NCBI RefSeq assembly: GCF_004103715.1
Contig: NZ_CP035282.1
Span: 3,434,501 to 3,498,500 of the forward strand
Length of the DNA stretch: 64,000 nt
From: Acidilutibacter cellobiosedens
GTDB taxonomy: Bacteria > Bacillota > Clostridia > Tissierellales > Acidilutibacteraceae
Reading direction: 5' to 3'
In this document: positions 9,965 to 17,581 of the stretch, in pieces
How the letters are laid out: every line of letters begins with the position of its first letter
How positions within the stretch are numbered: the stretch's first letter is position 1
The notes under the pieces: generated by a model
The model's input: the letters and a program-made list of their open reading frames with translations, nothing else
The model's database searches: none
What the model was told of the DNA's origin: nothing
Translations under genes and position numbers: made by a program

Positions 9965-10165
9965 CAATCCCGGAAGGTTAACGTTATCCCCATATAGGCA
10001 GGTCTCCTGACTTATGGCTCAACGCCGCCTTTCCCCTTCCCAAAAATAAAATTTTCAGTGGTATATTTGAAAGGCCGCTCCCCACTTACAGTGACCGGAT
10101 CGCTCAGGATTTTCACCTGATTCCCTTTTAATCTCTAAAAACAGAGAACCTAAAGGTAATATTCA
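9965..10165 (-). promoter_or_regulatory. Cobalamin riboswitch 1
   Basis: On the minus strand the conserved elements occur in order: GGGAATCAGGTGAAAATCC, then GTCACTGTAAGTGGGGAGC, ACCACTG with GGGAAGG, and the B12 box AAGTCAGGAGACCTGCC at 9997-10013. This is the adenosylcobalamin aptamer pattern. The RNA is followed by a terminator, so cobalamin should switch the giant surface-protein gene off. Confidence 0.95.
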
Positions 10166-10198
10166 ATTATTCAATAGTTTACTTCCAAATCTATTTTT

Positions 10199-10227
10199 AT
10201 TATATAACATATTTTGATTATAAACAA
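10199..10227 (-). promoter_or_regulatory. Promoter of riboswitch 1 transcript
   Basis: On the minus strand TTGTTT is followed by 17 bp and TATAAT. Transcription would start about 30 bp before the aptamer. Confidence 0.6.
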
Positions 10228-10270
10228 CACCATAAAAAATTAATTATTATTCAAAAATATAATATTTATA

Positions 10271-10312
10271 AAAAATAAAGGAGATATCATGATGATATCT
10301 TCTTTATTTTTT
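10271..10312 (-). terminator. Intrinsic terminator after the 257-aa DUF4430 gene
   Basis: Two arms, AAATAAAGGAGATATC and GATATCTTCTTTATTT, pair with one mismatch around a short loop. A T run follows on the minus strand. It lies about 55 bp after the stop at 10368, and by symmetry could work in both directions. Confidence 0.75.
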
Positions 10313-10367
10313 ACTGAGTTCCCCTTAAAAACTTTTAATAAAAATGAATATATTTATATTAAATATT

Positions 10368-11141
10368 CTATAACTGTACCCTCACTATCTCCGATTTGAC
10401 AATTTTAGGGCAATGGTCTGGATTTTCTGTTTCTCCATACCATTTTCCTTCCACATAAGCTTTTACATTTTTCCCCTTAAACTTTTTTAAATTAGTTTCA
10501 TTAAACACGGCTTCTCCGTCGTTTATTGTGGCATATATTTTATTTCCCGAATCATCTTCCAATACAGCTCTGCCTTCATCTAACGGAACCGTAATTATCT
10601 GCCAATTCCATACATCTTCAAATATCTCTGCCTCTACATTTATTATCATGTTCCCTGATGAATCAAAGTCTATATCATTATCATCAAGGATTGGGAAATA
10701 GGTATAAGACGGACATGCATAGTACCATGTAATTTTATCTCCCTCTGAAACTTTAGAGTTGGCCGGATCCCCTGCGGAATATCCATGAAGAACATTATTC
10801 ACTCTGAACATCCATCCCGAATAATAATCTTCATTGGGAAGATATCTCATTTCATATTCCCCGTTTATTCCTCTGACATAAGTTCCGGCACCTGAACCGG
10901 AAGCATCCAAAGGAATGCCATTATCTGAACAAATCCTCTGCAGAACATCAAAGTATGTTTCGTCTGTATCTGCTGCAACTTCTTCACTTTGAAATACAAT
11001 GCCGCCTTTATCCGAGGTGCTCACTATTTTATAGCTTATTGTGGCGGGAGCTCCAAAGACTACATTTGATAAAAATAAAGTCAATACCAAAATCAGTATA
11101 CTAATACTTCTGAACTTGTTAATTTCTTTAAATTTTTTCAT
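10368..11141 (-). CDS. Secreted DUF4430 (transcobalamin C-terminal-like) protein
   Basis: This 257-aa protein has a signal peptide (ISILILVLTLFLSNVVFGA, cleavage near residue 31). One DUF4430 domain follows over about residues 35-145, with the family marks YFDVLQRIC, GWMFRVN and GDKITWYYACP. A C-terminal beta domain ends the protein, with no SLH module or LPxTG-type anchor. DUF4430 resembles the C-terminal beta domain of intrinsic factor and transcobalamin, which caps the cobalamin ligand. It is transcribed alone from its own cobalamin riboswitch, with AAGGAGG before the ATG. A role as a soluble corrinoid-binding lid or carrier is inferred. Confidence 0.8.
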   Translation of the reverse strand: MKKFKEINKFRSISILILVLTLFLSNVVFGAPATISYKIVSTSDKGGIVFQSEEVAADTDETYFDVLQRICSDNGIPLDASGSGAGTYVRGINGEYEMRYLPNEDYYSGWMFRVNNVLHGYSAGDPANSKVSEGDKITWYYACPSYTYFPILDDNDIDFDSSGNMIINVEAEIFEDVWNWQIITVPLDEGRAVLEDDSGNKIYATINDGEAVFNETNLKKFKGKNVKAYVEGKWYGETENPDHCPKIVKSEIVRVQL

Positions 11142-11255
11142 AATATTTCCTCCTTAGATTTTTTATTTTTTAAAGTAAATACCTTTTGCTGCTGTGTATC
11201 TCCTCCTTTCTGAACTCTTATGTTTATCCCTTGTCCCCCCTTACCCTAATTTTGT

Positions 11256-11299
11256 AAAAAAATAAACAGCTCTGACTTCCGATAAAAGTCAGAGCTGTT
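11256..11299 (-). terminator. Riboswitch 2 terminator
   Basis: AACAGCTCTGACTT (11265-11278) and AAGTCAGAGCTGTT (11286-11299) form a perfect 14-bp stem. It is followed on the minus strand by TATTTTTTT. It sits between the second cobalamin aptamer and the DUF4430 gene. Confidence 0.9.
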
Positions 11300-11369
11300 A
11301 AACTCGTTAAATATTATAATTTACGATATTTATTATATTAAACAGTTAAGTATAGTTTCACATGTCCCT

Positions 11370-11560
11370 TTCATCGGAAGGTAATGCAATATGTCTAAGC
11401 AGGTATCCTGACTTGTGGATCAAAGCAACGTTTTCCTTCGTCTTCCCATTTACTATCTAAACAGTGACTTCTTGAAGGAACGCTCCCCACTTACAGTGAC
11501 CGGATCGTTCAGGATTTTCACCTGATTCCCTTTTAATCTTTGTCTTGAGATAAAGAACTC
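11370..11560 (-). promoter_or_regulatory. Cobalamin riboswitch 2
   Basis: Minus-strand order: GGGAATCAGGTGAAAATCC, GGTCACTGTAAGTGGGGAGC, a variable arm with GGGAAGA, then the B12 box AAGTCAGGATACCTGCT near 11398-11414. The core closely matches riboswitch 1. It controls the 257-aa secreted DUF4430 protein through the terminator at 11256-11299. Confidence 0.95.
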
Positions 11561-11609
11561 AAACAATTTATTATTAAATTGTTAAAAGTTTAATTTTTTT
11601 ACTATAATC

Positions 11610-11638
11610 AGTATACCATATAAATCTAATTACTTCAA
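11610..11638 (-). promoter_or_regulatory. Promoter of riboswitch 2 transcript
   Basis: Minus-strand TTGAAG, 17 bp, TATACT, placed 50-80 bp before the aptamer. Confidence 0.6.
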
Positions 11639-11692
11639 TATTTAACAATCAAATTTTGTAATATTTTTAAACTTTCTTTAAATGATATTTTA

Positions 11693-11721
11693 TTGTACAA
11701 GCATGAATATTTTGGTAAAAT
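11693..11721 (+). promoter_or_regulatory. Toxin mRNA promoter
   Basis: TTGTAC (11693-11698), 17 bp, TAAAAT (11716-11721). The predicted transcript begins at about 11728 with AAGGTAATCGG. Confidence 0.65.
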
Positions 11722-11770
11722 AAAAGAAAGGTAATCGGAAAAAGCAGGGTGTGTTTGCCGGTGGTGCGGT

Positions 11771-11869
11771 ATGACTGCATATCAAGCAATATCATTAATG
11801 ATTGCGTTTGGCGTGTTGTTGGTATCGCTTATCTCCTATTTAGATAGGAATAACAATCGAAAAAACTAA
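11771..11869 (+). CDS. Small hydrophobic Hol_Tox-type putative toxin
   Basis: A 32-residue peptide begins MTAYQAISLMIAFGVLLVS and ends with a basic tail (DRNNNRKN). This layout matches the holin-like toxin family (Hol_Tox), a group of membrane peptides in type I toxin-antitoxin systems of Firmicutes. One membrane helix spans about residues 5-24. The ATG directly follows GGTGGTGCGGT, which serves as the weak ribosome-binding region and can be paired away by 11920-11928. An antisense RNA from the other strand overlaps its 3' end. Toxicity is inferred from the family. Confidence 0.8.
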   Translation: MTAYQAISLMIAFGVLLVSLISYLDRNNNRKN

Positions 11870-11947
11870 TCACCCTGCCACTAACAGGGTGATTATATAA
11901 TGTAATCAACTTGATGGTAACCGCACCATTGCGGTACCGATTACCTT
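11858..11947 (-). ncRNA. Candidate antisense RNA antitoxin
   Basis: A minus-strand promoter at 11954-11981 would start an RNA at about 11947. It runs through a small hairpin (ACCGCA...TGCGGT) and ends at the stem ATCACCCTG/CAGGGTGAT (11869-11893), which on this strand is followed by TAGTTTTTT. The roughly 90-nt RNA overlaps the 3' end of the toxin mRNA, as in TxpA/RatA and BsrE/SR5 systems. It has the same first 11 nucleotides as the toxin mRNA. Confidence 0.7.
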
Positions 11948-11953
11948 ATTAAT

Positions 11954-11981
11954 ATTATACCATAAACAGTTAAAAAGTAAA
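11954..11981 (-). promoter_or_regulatory. Antisense RNA promoter
   Basis: Minus-strand TTTACT, 16 bp, TATAAT. The -10 matches the consensus exactly, and the start point falls on the inverted repeat arm at 11947. Confidence 0.6.
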
Positions 11982-12012
11982 CATAAAACAATTTTGAATT
12001 TTCTCTTTTTAC

Positions 12013-12621
12013 TTATTTTACCAGCCATATCAATAAAACAGCAAACCATACCACATTTTCTAAATTCATAACTACGGTATTAAGTTTTAAGTATTTTAAA
12101 AATTTTGGTTTTTTATTAATACTACTGTTAAATAACATATTTAAATAAAAAAGGGTCAATATACAATAAACAATACCTATCATGAAAAATATTGTTTGTT
12201 CGTTTAATTTAAAGCAAATCGTAAGAAATATAGCCCATATGCCTTTAAGAAACCCAGCCGTTAATTCAACTAATCCGCCTAAAAGGCCATTCAACATCCA
12301 TTCATCTCTGTTCTCCCATAAAATCTTGTCTGTACCTTGAACCTTTGCAGAATATGATAAATGACCTGCTTGTAACAGCATCGTAAATATAAAAAGTAAA
12401 AGCGACAATACGCCAAATATTGTCCCAATCATCAAAAAGTCATACTCCTTCATTTTAATATAAATTGCAAAAGGGATCGGAAGCCAACAAATAAACATTA
12501 ATGACATTAACAAGTGCAAAAACCCGCTTTCATTGTCTAACAACAATCTCTTAAATGAGCAGGCTATAAACATGAATAAAAGTATTCCGATTACTCCCAT
12601 AATCAAGGTTATAACAGTCAA
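12013..12621 (-). CDS. Unknown multi-pass membrane protein
   Basis: About 202 residues with five or six hydrophobic helices and short basic loops. I do not recognise the family. A TTG at 12621 is chosen because AGGAGG lies 8 bp upstream; the next TTG at 12624 is also possible, and an in-frame TTG at 12642 lies before the ribosome-binding site. It follows the ECF S-component gene by about 130 bp on the same strand but has its own strong ribosome-binding site. A link to cobalamin uptake is possible but not shown. No terminator was seen on either side. Confidence 0.6.
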   Translation of the reverse strand: MTVITLIMGVIGILLFMFIACSFKRLLLDNESGFLHLLMSLMFICWLPIPFAIYIKMKEYDFLMIGTIFGVLSLLLFIFTMLLQAGHLSYSAKVQGTDKILWENRDEWMLNGLLGGLVELTAGFLKGIWAIFLTICFKLNEQTIFFMIGIVYCILTLFYLNMLFNSSINKKPKFLKYLKLNTVVMNLENVVWFAVLLIWLVK

Positions 12622-12751
12622 CAATAATTCCTCCTTTCTCAATACAATTTAGAAAAATAAACCTATTAAGACAATAAACTGAAGTATTACATAACGATTA
12701 TTCATACTAATAATATCACAAAAGAAAAAAGAGAAAAAATTAATCTTTATC

Positions 12752-13432
12752 TTATAAATCGTATTTTATTTTAACTCTGTCAAAAATCTTTTTCCAACTC
12801 TTACTGAACATGAGTATAAATACCACATTGGAAACTGCATGGTTTAAATCCACCTTAAAACTGGTTATACATGACACTAAAAATACCTGAAAGGAAAATG
12901 AATCAGCACCGAAATACAGGACATACCATATATTCATTATCCAGCCAAATAAAAATCCCCATATAAATCCAAATATACTCTGTCCGATTATATTCTTCAT
13001 AAATTTTGTATTTCTCAATATTCCCGCCGAAACCCCCATCATTCCCCAGCAAAACATCTGCCATATAGTCCAAGGTCCTTGGCCCATAAACATATTTGAA
13101 ACAAATGCCCCCAAGGCGCCGACCATAAATCCCGCTTCCTCTCCAAAGGAAAGAGCAGTCATTATTATAACAAAGGATGTGGCTTGTACACTGGGTATGG
13201 CTGCAAAGGGAACCCTGCCGAGAACCGCCGCCGATGCCAGTATGGCAATCAGTACCGTATTTTCTGCTTTCAGTTCTTTTCTTTCAAACTTAAGAAAAAA
13301 GGGAACTAATGACAAAAAAATTATCAGAATACTGAAAATCATATAATGTTTATCCGTCCACAATACCGAAAATATCAATATAAGTATACTTCCAAGCAAA
13401 ATTAAAATGATATATTTTTTCGAATTAATCAT
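12752..13432 (-). CDS. ECF transporter substrate-binding (S) membrane component, predicted corrinoid-specific
   Basis: About 226 residues with six to seven helices and the ECF S-component look: AILASAAVLGRVPFAAIPSV, GEEAGFMVGALGAF, FMGQGPWTIWQMFCWGMMG. S components bind one vitamin or metal ligand in the membrane and dock on the EcfAAT module. This is the last gene of the riboswitch-controlled operon and overlaps the EcfA gene. The start is ATG 13432 or TTG 13435 (AAGGAGG upstream favours either). Cobalamin or a precursor (cobinamide) is inferred as substrate from the riboswitch and the DUF4430/barrel neighbours, in the way of CbrT. Motifs alone do not fix the ligand. Confidence 0.8.
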   Translation of the reverse strand: MINSKKYIILILLGSILILIFSVLWTDKHYMIFSILIIFLSLVPFFLKFERKELKAENTVLIAILASAAVLGRVPFAAIPSVQATSFVIIMTALSFGEEAGFMVGALGAFVSNMFMGQGPWTIWQMFCWGMMGVSAGILRNTKFMKNIIGQSIFGFIWGFLFGWIMNIWYVLYFGADSFSFQVFLVSCITSFKVDLNHAVSNVVFILMFSKSWKKIFDRVKIKYDL

Positions 13433-15032
13433 CAATTATCAAATCCTCCTTGATAACCCCTTGAGGTATTATATCTCTGAATATCCTGTTAATAGCTGTT
13501 GTGTAGAAATAATTTCTGCTGAAAAACAGAGAGGGAATATCTTCAACGGCTATTTCTCCGTTAAACAGCAAAGCACATCTGTCGGAATTTTCCGCTGCAA
13601 ATTCCAAATCATGAATAGACATAATTACAGTCATTCCTTTGTTTTTCAATTTATCTATAATATGTTTAAGAACATCTTTAGATATAACATCCATCCCCTT
13701 AGTGGGCTCATCTAAGAGAATCACATCTGGATTTGTCATGAGTATGGAAGCCAATATCACCTTTTGTTTTTCTCCTCCGCTCAAATCATATGGATGCCTC
13801 TTCAATAAATCTTTTATAGAAAAAAGTTCTATAATCCTTTCGAATTTTTCATTTCTAAAATCCTTATTTTCTTTTTCCTTACATATTTCTTCTTCCACGG
13901 TGTCATAAAGAAAATAGCTCATTGGATTCTGAGGGAGATATCCTATTTTAAAATCATTCGATAAGATCTTTCCCCTTTGAGGTTTGAACATTTTCCCTAT
14001 TATTTTAAGAAGAGTCGATTTTCCGGTTCCGTTGCCCCCCAATACTGATAATACTTCTCCCTTGTATATTTTCAGGTCTAATTTGTTTAAAATATATGGA
14101 CCTTCTCTTACATACTTAAATGAAATATCCTTCAAATCCATAATGACGGAATCGAAATTTTTTGAATTAATTTCTTTTCCTTTTATTTTATTTATATCTA
14201 TGCCGCTGAGCCATCTTTTCCCTTCCCTGACCGTAATGGGAATATTGCCGATTGCCGGATTCTTCTCCTTTTGAAAATAAAATTGGGTTATTGTCGGAAG
14301 AAATTTCATATATAATTTATCTTTCTTATCATATATACTTTTGGCAACCTCCTTAGGCCTTCCGTCATACTCTATTCTCCCATTCTTAATCATAATAATC
14401 CTGTCGGCTATAGGAAAAACTTCTTCCAACCTGTGCTCAGTCATTAAAACCGTCATAAAGAAATCCCTGTTCAACCTATATACCATCTGAATAAAATCTT
14501 TGGCTGAAACCGGGTCAAGCTGAGAAGTAGGTTCATCGAGAAGAAGTACTTTCGGATGAAGACACAGTACCGATGCTAAATTGAGTATCTGTTTCTGTCC
14601 TCCCGACATGTTTTTTATCTCATCGTAAAACTTATTTTCCATTCCAAAAAAATTGAATATCTCTCCAATCCTCTTTTTCATCTCCTCCGAGGAATATCCT
14701 AAATTTCCTAAAGAAAAAGACAATTCATGGCATACTGTATCCGTCACGATTTGAGCTTCCGGTTCCTGAAATACCATCCCTATTTCTTCAACTGCAATTT
14801 TCCTATCCATTTTTTCAATGGACTGTCCCTTATACAATATCTCCCCTTCTTTTCCCCCGTTAGGTGCAATTTCCTTTTTCAACTGATTTAAAAGGGTAGT
14901 CTTTCCGCATCCGGAAGGACCGCATAATACTAAAAATTCCCCCTCTTTTACCGAAAAGGAGATATTATCCAAAGCCTTCTTCTTTTGATTGGGATAAGTA
15001 AAGGATAAATTTTTTATCTGAATTTGTTCCAT
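13425..15032 (-). CDS. ECF transporter ATPase, fused EcfA1-EcfA2
   Basis: The protein has 535 residues and two complete ABC ATPase domains. The first has Walker A GPSGCGKTT (about 38), signature MSGGQKQ and Walker B VLLLDEPTS. The second, after a linker, has Walker A GGNGTGKST (about 333), signature LSGGEKQ and VILLDEPTKGMD. Energy-coupling factor transporters usually use two separate ATPases; the fused form occurs in Firmicutes and archaea. It overlaps ecfT upstream by 19 bp and the S component downstream, so the three parts of one transporter are translationally linked. Confidence 0.92.
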   Translation of the reverse strand: MEQIQIKNLSFTYPNQKKKALDNISFSVKEGEFLVLCGPSGCGKTTLLNQLKKEIAPNGGKEGEILYKGQSIEKMDRKIAVEEIGMVFQEPEAQIVTDTVCHELSFSLGNLGYSSEEMKKRIGEIFNFFGMENKFYDEIKNMSGGQKQILNLASVLCLHPKVLLLDEPTSQLDPVSAKDFIQMVYRLNRDFFMTVLMTEHRLEEVFPIADRIIMIKNGRIEYDGRPKEVAKSIYDKKDKLYMKFLPTITQFYFQKEKNPAIGNIPITVREGKRWLSGIDINKIKGKEINSKNFDSVIMDLKDISFKYVREGPYILNKLDLKIYKGEVLSVLGGNGTGKSTLLKIIGKMFKPQRGKILSNDFKIGYLPQNPMSYFLYDTVEEEICKEKENKDFRNEKFERIIELFSIKDLLKRHPYDLSGGEKQKVILASILMTNPDVILLDEPTKGMDVISKDVLKHIIDKLKNKGMTVIMSIHDLEFAAENSDRCALLFNGEIAVEDIPSLFFSRNYFYTTAINRIFRDIIPQGVIKEDLIIDD

Positions 15033-15940
15033 TTCAATCTGTCCGTCCCTTCCAAAACAATAGGAATACTCATATATAAAATAAATAATATGTACAGAAA
15101 TACATCTTTTAAATTAAACAATATATTTCCCACTTTCGGATAAATTTCAAATTTTCCGTAACCTAAACCGTGCAAAACAATTATCAAAAATATTAAAGAC
15201 AAAAGAACCAAGAAAACCGTCCAATCCCTTTTATCCATCCTGTAGTTATTATAAAAAGTTCTCCTGTGTACAACTCCGTATCCTCTCCCTTTCATGGATC
15301 TTGCCGTCTCAATGGATTCTTCCAAGGACCAGGCGATAAGGACATTTAGTATTTTCATTCCGTTTTCCAGCCTTTTTTTAATTTTTCCCTCTTTTGTACT
15401 GATTCCCCTTTGCTCCTGAATCAGTGATATATCTTGAATTCTATCCTTTAAAAGAGGCACAAATCTCAATATCATCATGACAATCAGTCCCGTATTCGGT
15501 GATATATTTGAAAAAAGAAACAAAATTTTTTCATTTGTCATTATTTGATTAAATGATATAAATACAAAAAGTATGATTAAGAGAGAAAACATCATTACAA
15601 TCCCGTATACTACGGATTCCAAAGTGATAGGACGGCTGAAAAAATAAAAAATTATCGTATTCCCTTCATGGGATATGAAAGGGTTTATCAAGGCTACCAT
15701 CATTCCTATAAAGAGATAAAACTTCAAACTTTTTTTTAAGGTTCTTCCCTCATCTCCTATATAATTGATAAATATGGTTAAAACCAAACCCGTAAATATA
15801 AATAAGGGATGCTTTATCATCATGGAAAAAATTATTACTCCTATGTAATATATTAAACAAGGGAGGGGGTGCACAGATGAAAATCCAATATTCCTGTCAC
15901 GGGCTAAATATTTTTTTTGACTTTCAGCTATATTTTTCAT
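15014..15940 (-). CDS. ECF transporter transmembrane component EcfT
   Basis: A 308-residue membrane protein of the CbiQ/EcfT family. It has several helices and the coupling motifs near residues 205-230: a first Ala-Arg-like stretch ending in SIETARSMKGRGYGV, the conserved A-R-[SG]-x-x-x-R-G box that contacts the ATPases. A GGAGGG site precedes the ATG at 15940. It sits between the SLH barrel gene and the double ATPase, and links ATP hydrolysis to movement of the S component. Confidence 0.88.
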   Translation of the reverse strand: MKNIAESQKKYLARDRNIGFSSVHPLPCLIYYIGVIIFSMMIKHPLFIFTGLVLTIFINYIGDEGRTLKKSLKFYLFIGMMVALINPFISHEGNTIIFYFFSRPITLESVVYGIVMMFSLLIILFVFISFNQIMTNEKILFLFSNISPNTGLIVMMILRFVPLLKDRIQDISLIQEQRGISTKEGKIKKRLENGMKILNVLIAWSLEESIETARSMKGRGYGVVHRRTFYNNYRMDKRDWTVFLVLLSLIFLIIVLHGLGYGKFEIYPKVGNILFNLKDVFLYILFILYMSIPIVLEGTDRLKWNKFR

Positions 15941-15962
15941 CTGTTCTTCCCTCCAATTAGAT

Positions 15963-17567
15963 TTAATTGTTAATATTCAAAAATTGATATAAGCTCCATG
16001 CACATTGAGCTCTTGTAACTGGTTCTTTAGGCTGAAAATTTTCATATACAAGACCTTTTTCCTTTGCCAAATTTATATACCCTTCAACCCAATCTCCGCC
16101 TCCTGTTTTCAGTTTGTCGTCCTCTTCTTCAAGACCTGCCGCTCTTATTAAAATTATCATAAGCTGTTCTCCCGTTATGGGATCTTCCGGTTTAAATGTA
16201 TCTTCGGTAACTCCGGTGATATATCCCTTTTCCGCACTTACTCCTATATTCCCGTAGGCCCAGTGGTCTTCAGGTACATCATTAAATTTACTTTCTCCCG
16301 AATAATCTCTCGCTTCGTTTCTGAATCCCTTCCCGTTGTTCAGCATCTTTGTAAATTCAGCTCTTGTTACGTTATTATCCGGTTTAAAAGTACCGTCGGT
16401 ATATCCCGATATGATATAGTCATAAACCAAATCCGCCGTTTCTTTAAATGCATAATCTCCCGGTTTATAATCCTTAAAAAGATATTTTTCCCCTTCAGGT
16501 CTGTACTTTTCATAAAGCATATCGTAGGCTGACTTCTTGTTATAGGCATCTGCCATTCCGTATAATGCTTCATAAGTAGACATACTGTTTTCATATACAT
16601 CTATCATATCGTCTTCTTCCAATACATGAACAAAGCTTCCGTCGGAATTCTGAAATCTCAGAAGAGATGTAACGGGGTTTTGTCCCTTTGTATTTGTCCA
16701 TTCAGGCCCCATGGGATCCTGTCCGAGTAATGTCAATGCCTGTATGGCCCATGCACAGCTTTCGGGATTGTCGGTCCCCCAGGAATGAAATCCTCCATTC
16801 GGAAGCTGTTCATCATGTAAAAACTGTATTGCTTTGGCAACTACAGGATTCGATTCATCTTCCCCAAGTATGGCAAAAGCCATCAGTGCTGCTGCCGTCA
16901 TATCCACATCGGAAACAATATAATCATAATCCTTAGGATTATCAAAATATTTTACATCCCAAGTAAATCCTCCATCCTTATGCTGCTGCTTTTCAAGCCA
17001 TTCCACACATTTATCCCTATTCGGTATTGGTTCTCCGGCACAATGTAGAGCAATAACCCCAAATATATGAGCATTTATTAAATTGTCCCCCACGGGTTTC
17101 CCTGTTTTATTATCCGCTACGGAATCTGCAAAATGCCCGTTTGGAAGCATTGTATCTTTTACAATCTGAACCAAATTCATCCCGGCGAAGTTTCTCGGAT
17201 CCTTTCCCGCCGCACAAATACCGATAATGGTTCTCTGAAAATCTGTATTCTTGGTTTTGGAAAGACCGACCCCGTTTTTAGCTTCTTCTTCTCTGAAATA
17301 AGCTGCATTTTTTCCGTCTACGGTCCACTTAGGACCGCTTACATCTTCTCCGAATCCGAATAATCCAAGGGCAGGCCAATCCATTATTCCTTCATATTTT
17401 TCCGACTTATAGGTTTTATGATAATATTCTATTGTTTTCTGAGCCGCCTTATAAAGCTCTTCCCTTGTTAACGAGGATTCGTTAGCGGCAAAAACACCTG
17501 TACATATATTTGTTGATATAATCAAAACGAGCAATAACGATACAATTATTCTTCTCCTTCTATTCAT
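15963..17567 (-). CDS. SLH-anchored alpha/alpha-barrel (prenyltransferase/cobalamin-binding-like) protein
   Basis: This 534-aa protein has a signal peptide (RRIIVSLLLVLIISTNICTGVFA). An alpha/alpha-toroid domain follows to about residue 360, with repeats such as HKDGGFTWD, LPNGGFHSWG, ESCAWAIQAL and NSDGSFVHV. Three SLH modules complete it (about 375-534: SGYTDGTFKPDNNVTRAEF, TGVTEDTFKPEDPITGEQL, and a last less regular copy). The barrel shares its fold with the alpha domain of intrinsic factor and transcobalamin as well as with terpene cyclases; no cyclase DxDD motif was noticed. The next gene upstream encodes the DUF4430 partner domain, so the two may form a split intrinsic-factor-like corrinoid binder on the wall. 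Confidence 0.82.
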   Translation of the reverse strand: MNRRRRIIVSLLLVLIISTNICTGVFAANESSLTREELYKAAQKTIEYYHKTYKSEKYEGIMDWPALGLFGFGEDVSGPKWTVDGKNAAYFREEEAKNGVGLSKTKNTDFQRTIIGICAAGKDPRNFAGMNLVQIVKDTMLPNGHFADSVADNKTGKPVGDNLINAHIFGVIALHCAGEPIPNRDKCVEWLEKQQHKDGGFTWDVKYFDNPKDYDYIVSDVDMTAAALMAFAILGEDESNPVVAKAIQFLHDEQLPNGGFHSWGTDNPESCAWAIQALTLLGQDPMGPEWTNTKGQNPVTSLLRFQNSDGSFVHVLEEDDMIDVYENSMSTYEALYGMADAYNKKSAYDMLYEKYRPEGEKYLFKDYKPGDYAFKETADLVYDYIISGYTDGTFKPDNNVTRAEFTKMLNNGKGFRNEARDYSGESKFNDVPEDHWAYGNIGVSAEKGYITGVTEDTFKPEDPITGEQLMIILIRAAGLEEEDDKLKTGGGDWVEGYINLAKEKGLVYENFQPKEPVTRAQCAWSLYQFLNINN

Positions 17568-17581
17568 TCATATCCCTCCCA

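Larger units (their letters stand above)
11728..11947. repeat. Inverted repeat framing the type I toxin locus
   Basis: AAGGTAATCGG at 11728-11738 is repeated in exact inversion at 11937-11947. TGGTGCGGT at 11762-11770 is repeated in inversion at 11920-11928. The outer arms coincide with the predicted 5' ends of the sense and antisense RNAs. The inner arm abuts the toxin start codon, so a full-length sense RNA could fold its 3' end onto its ribosome-binding region. Confidence 0.8.

Noticed and set aside
15963-17567. Terpene cyclase/prenyltransferase
   Set aside because: Signal peptide, SLH anchor, cobalamin control and no visible catalytic Asp motif make an enzyme of isoprenoid metabolism unlikely.
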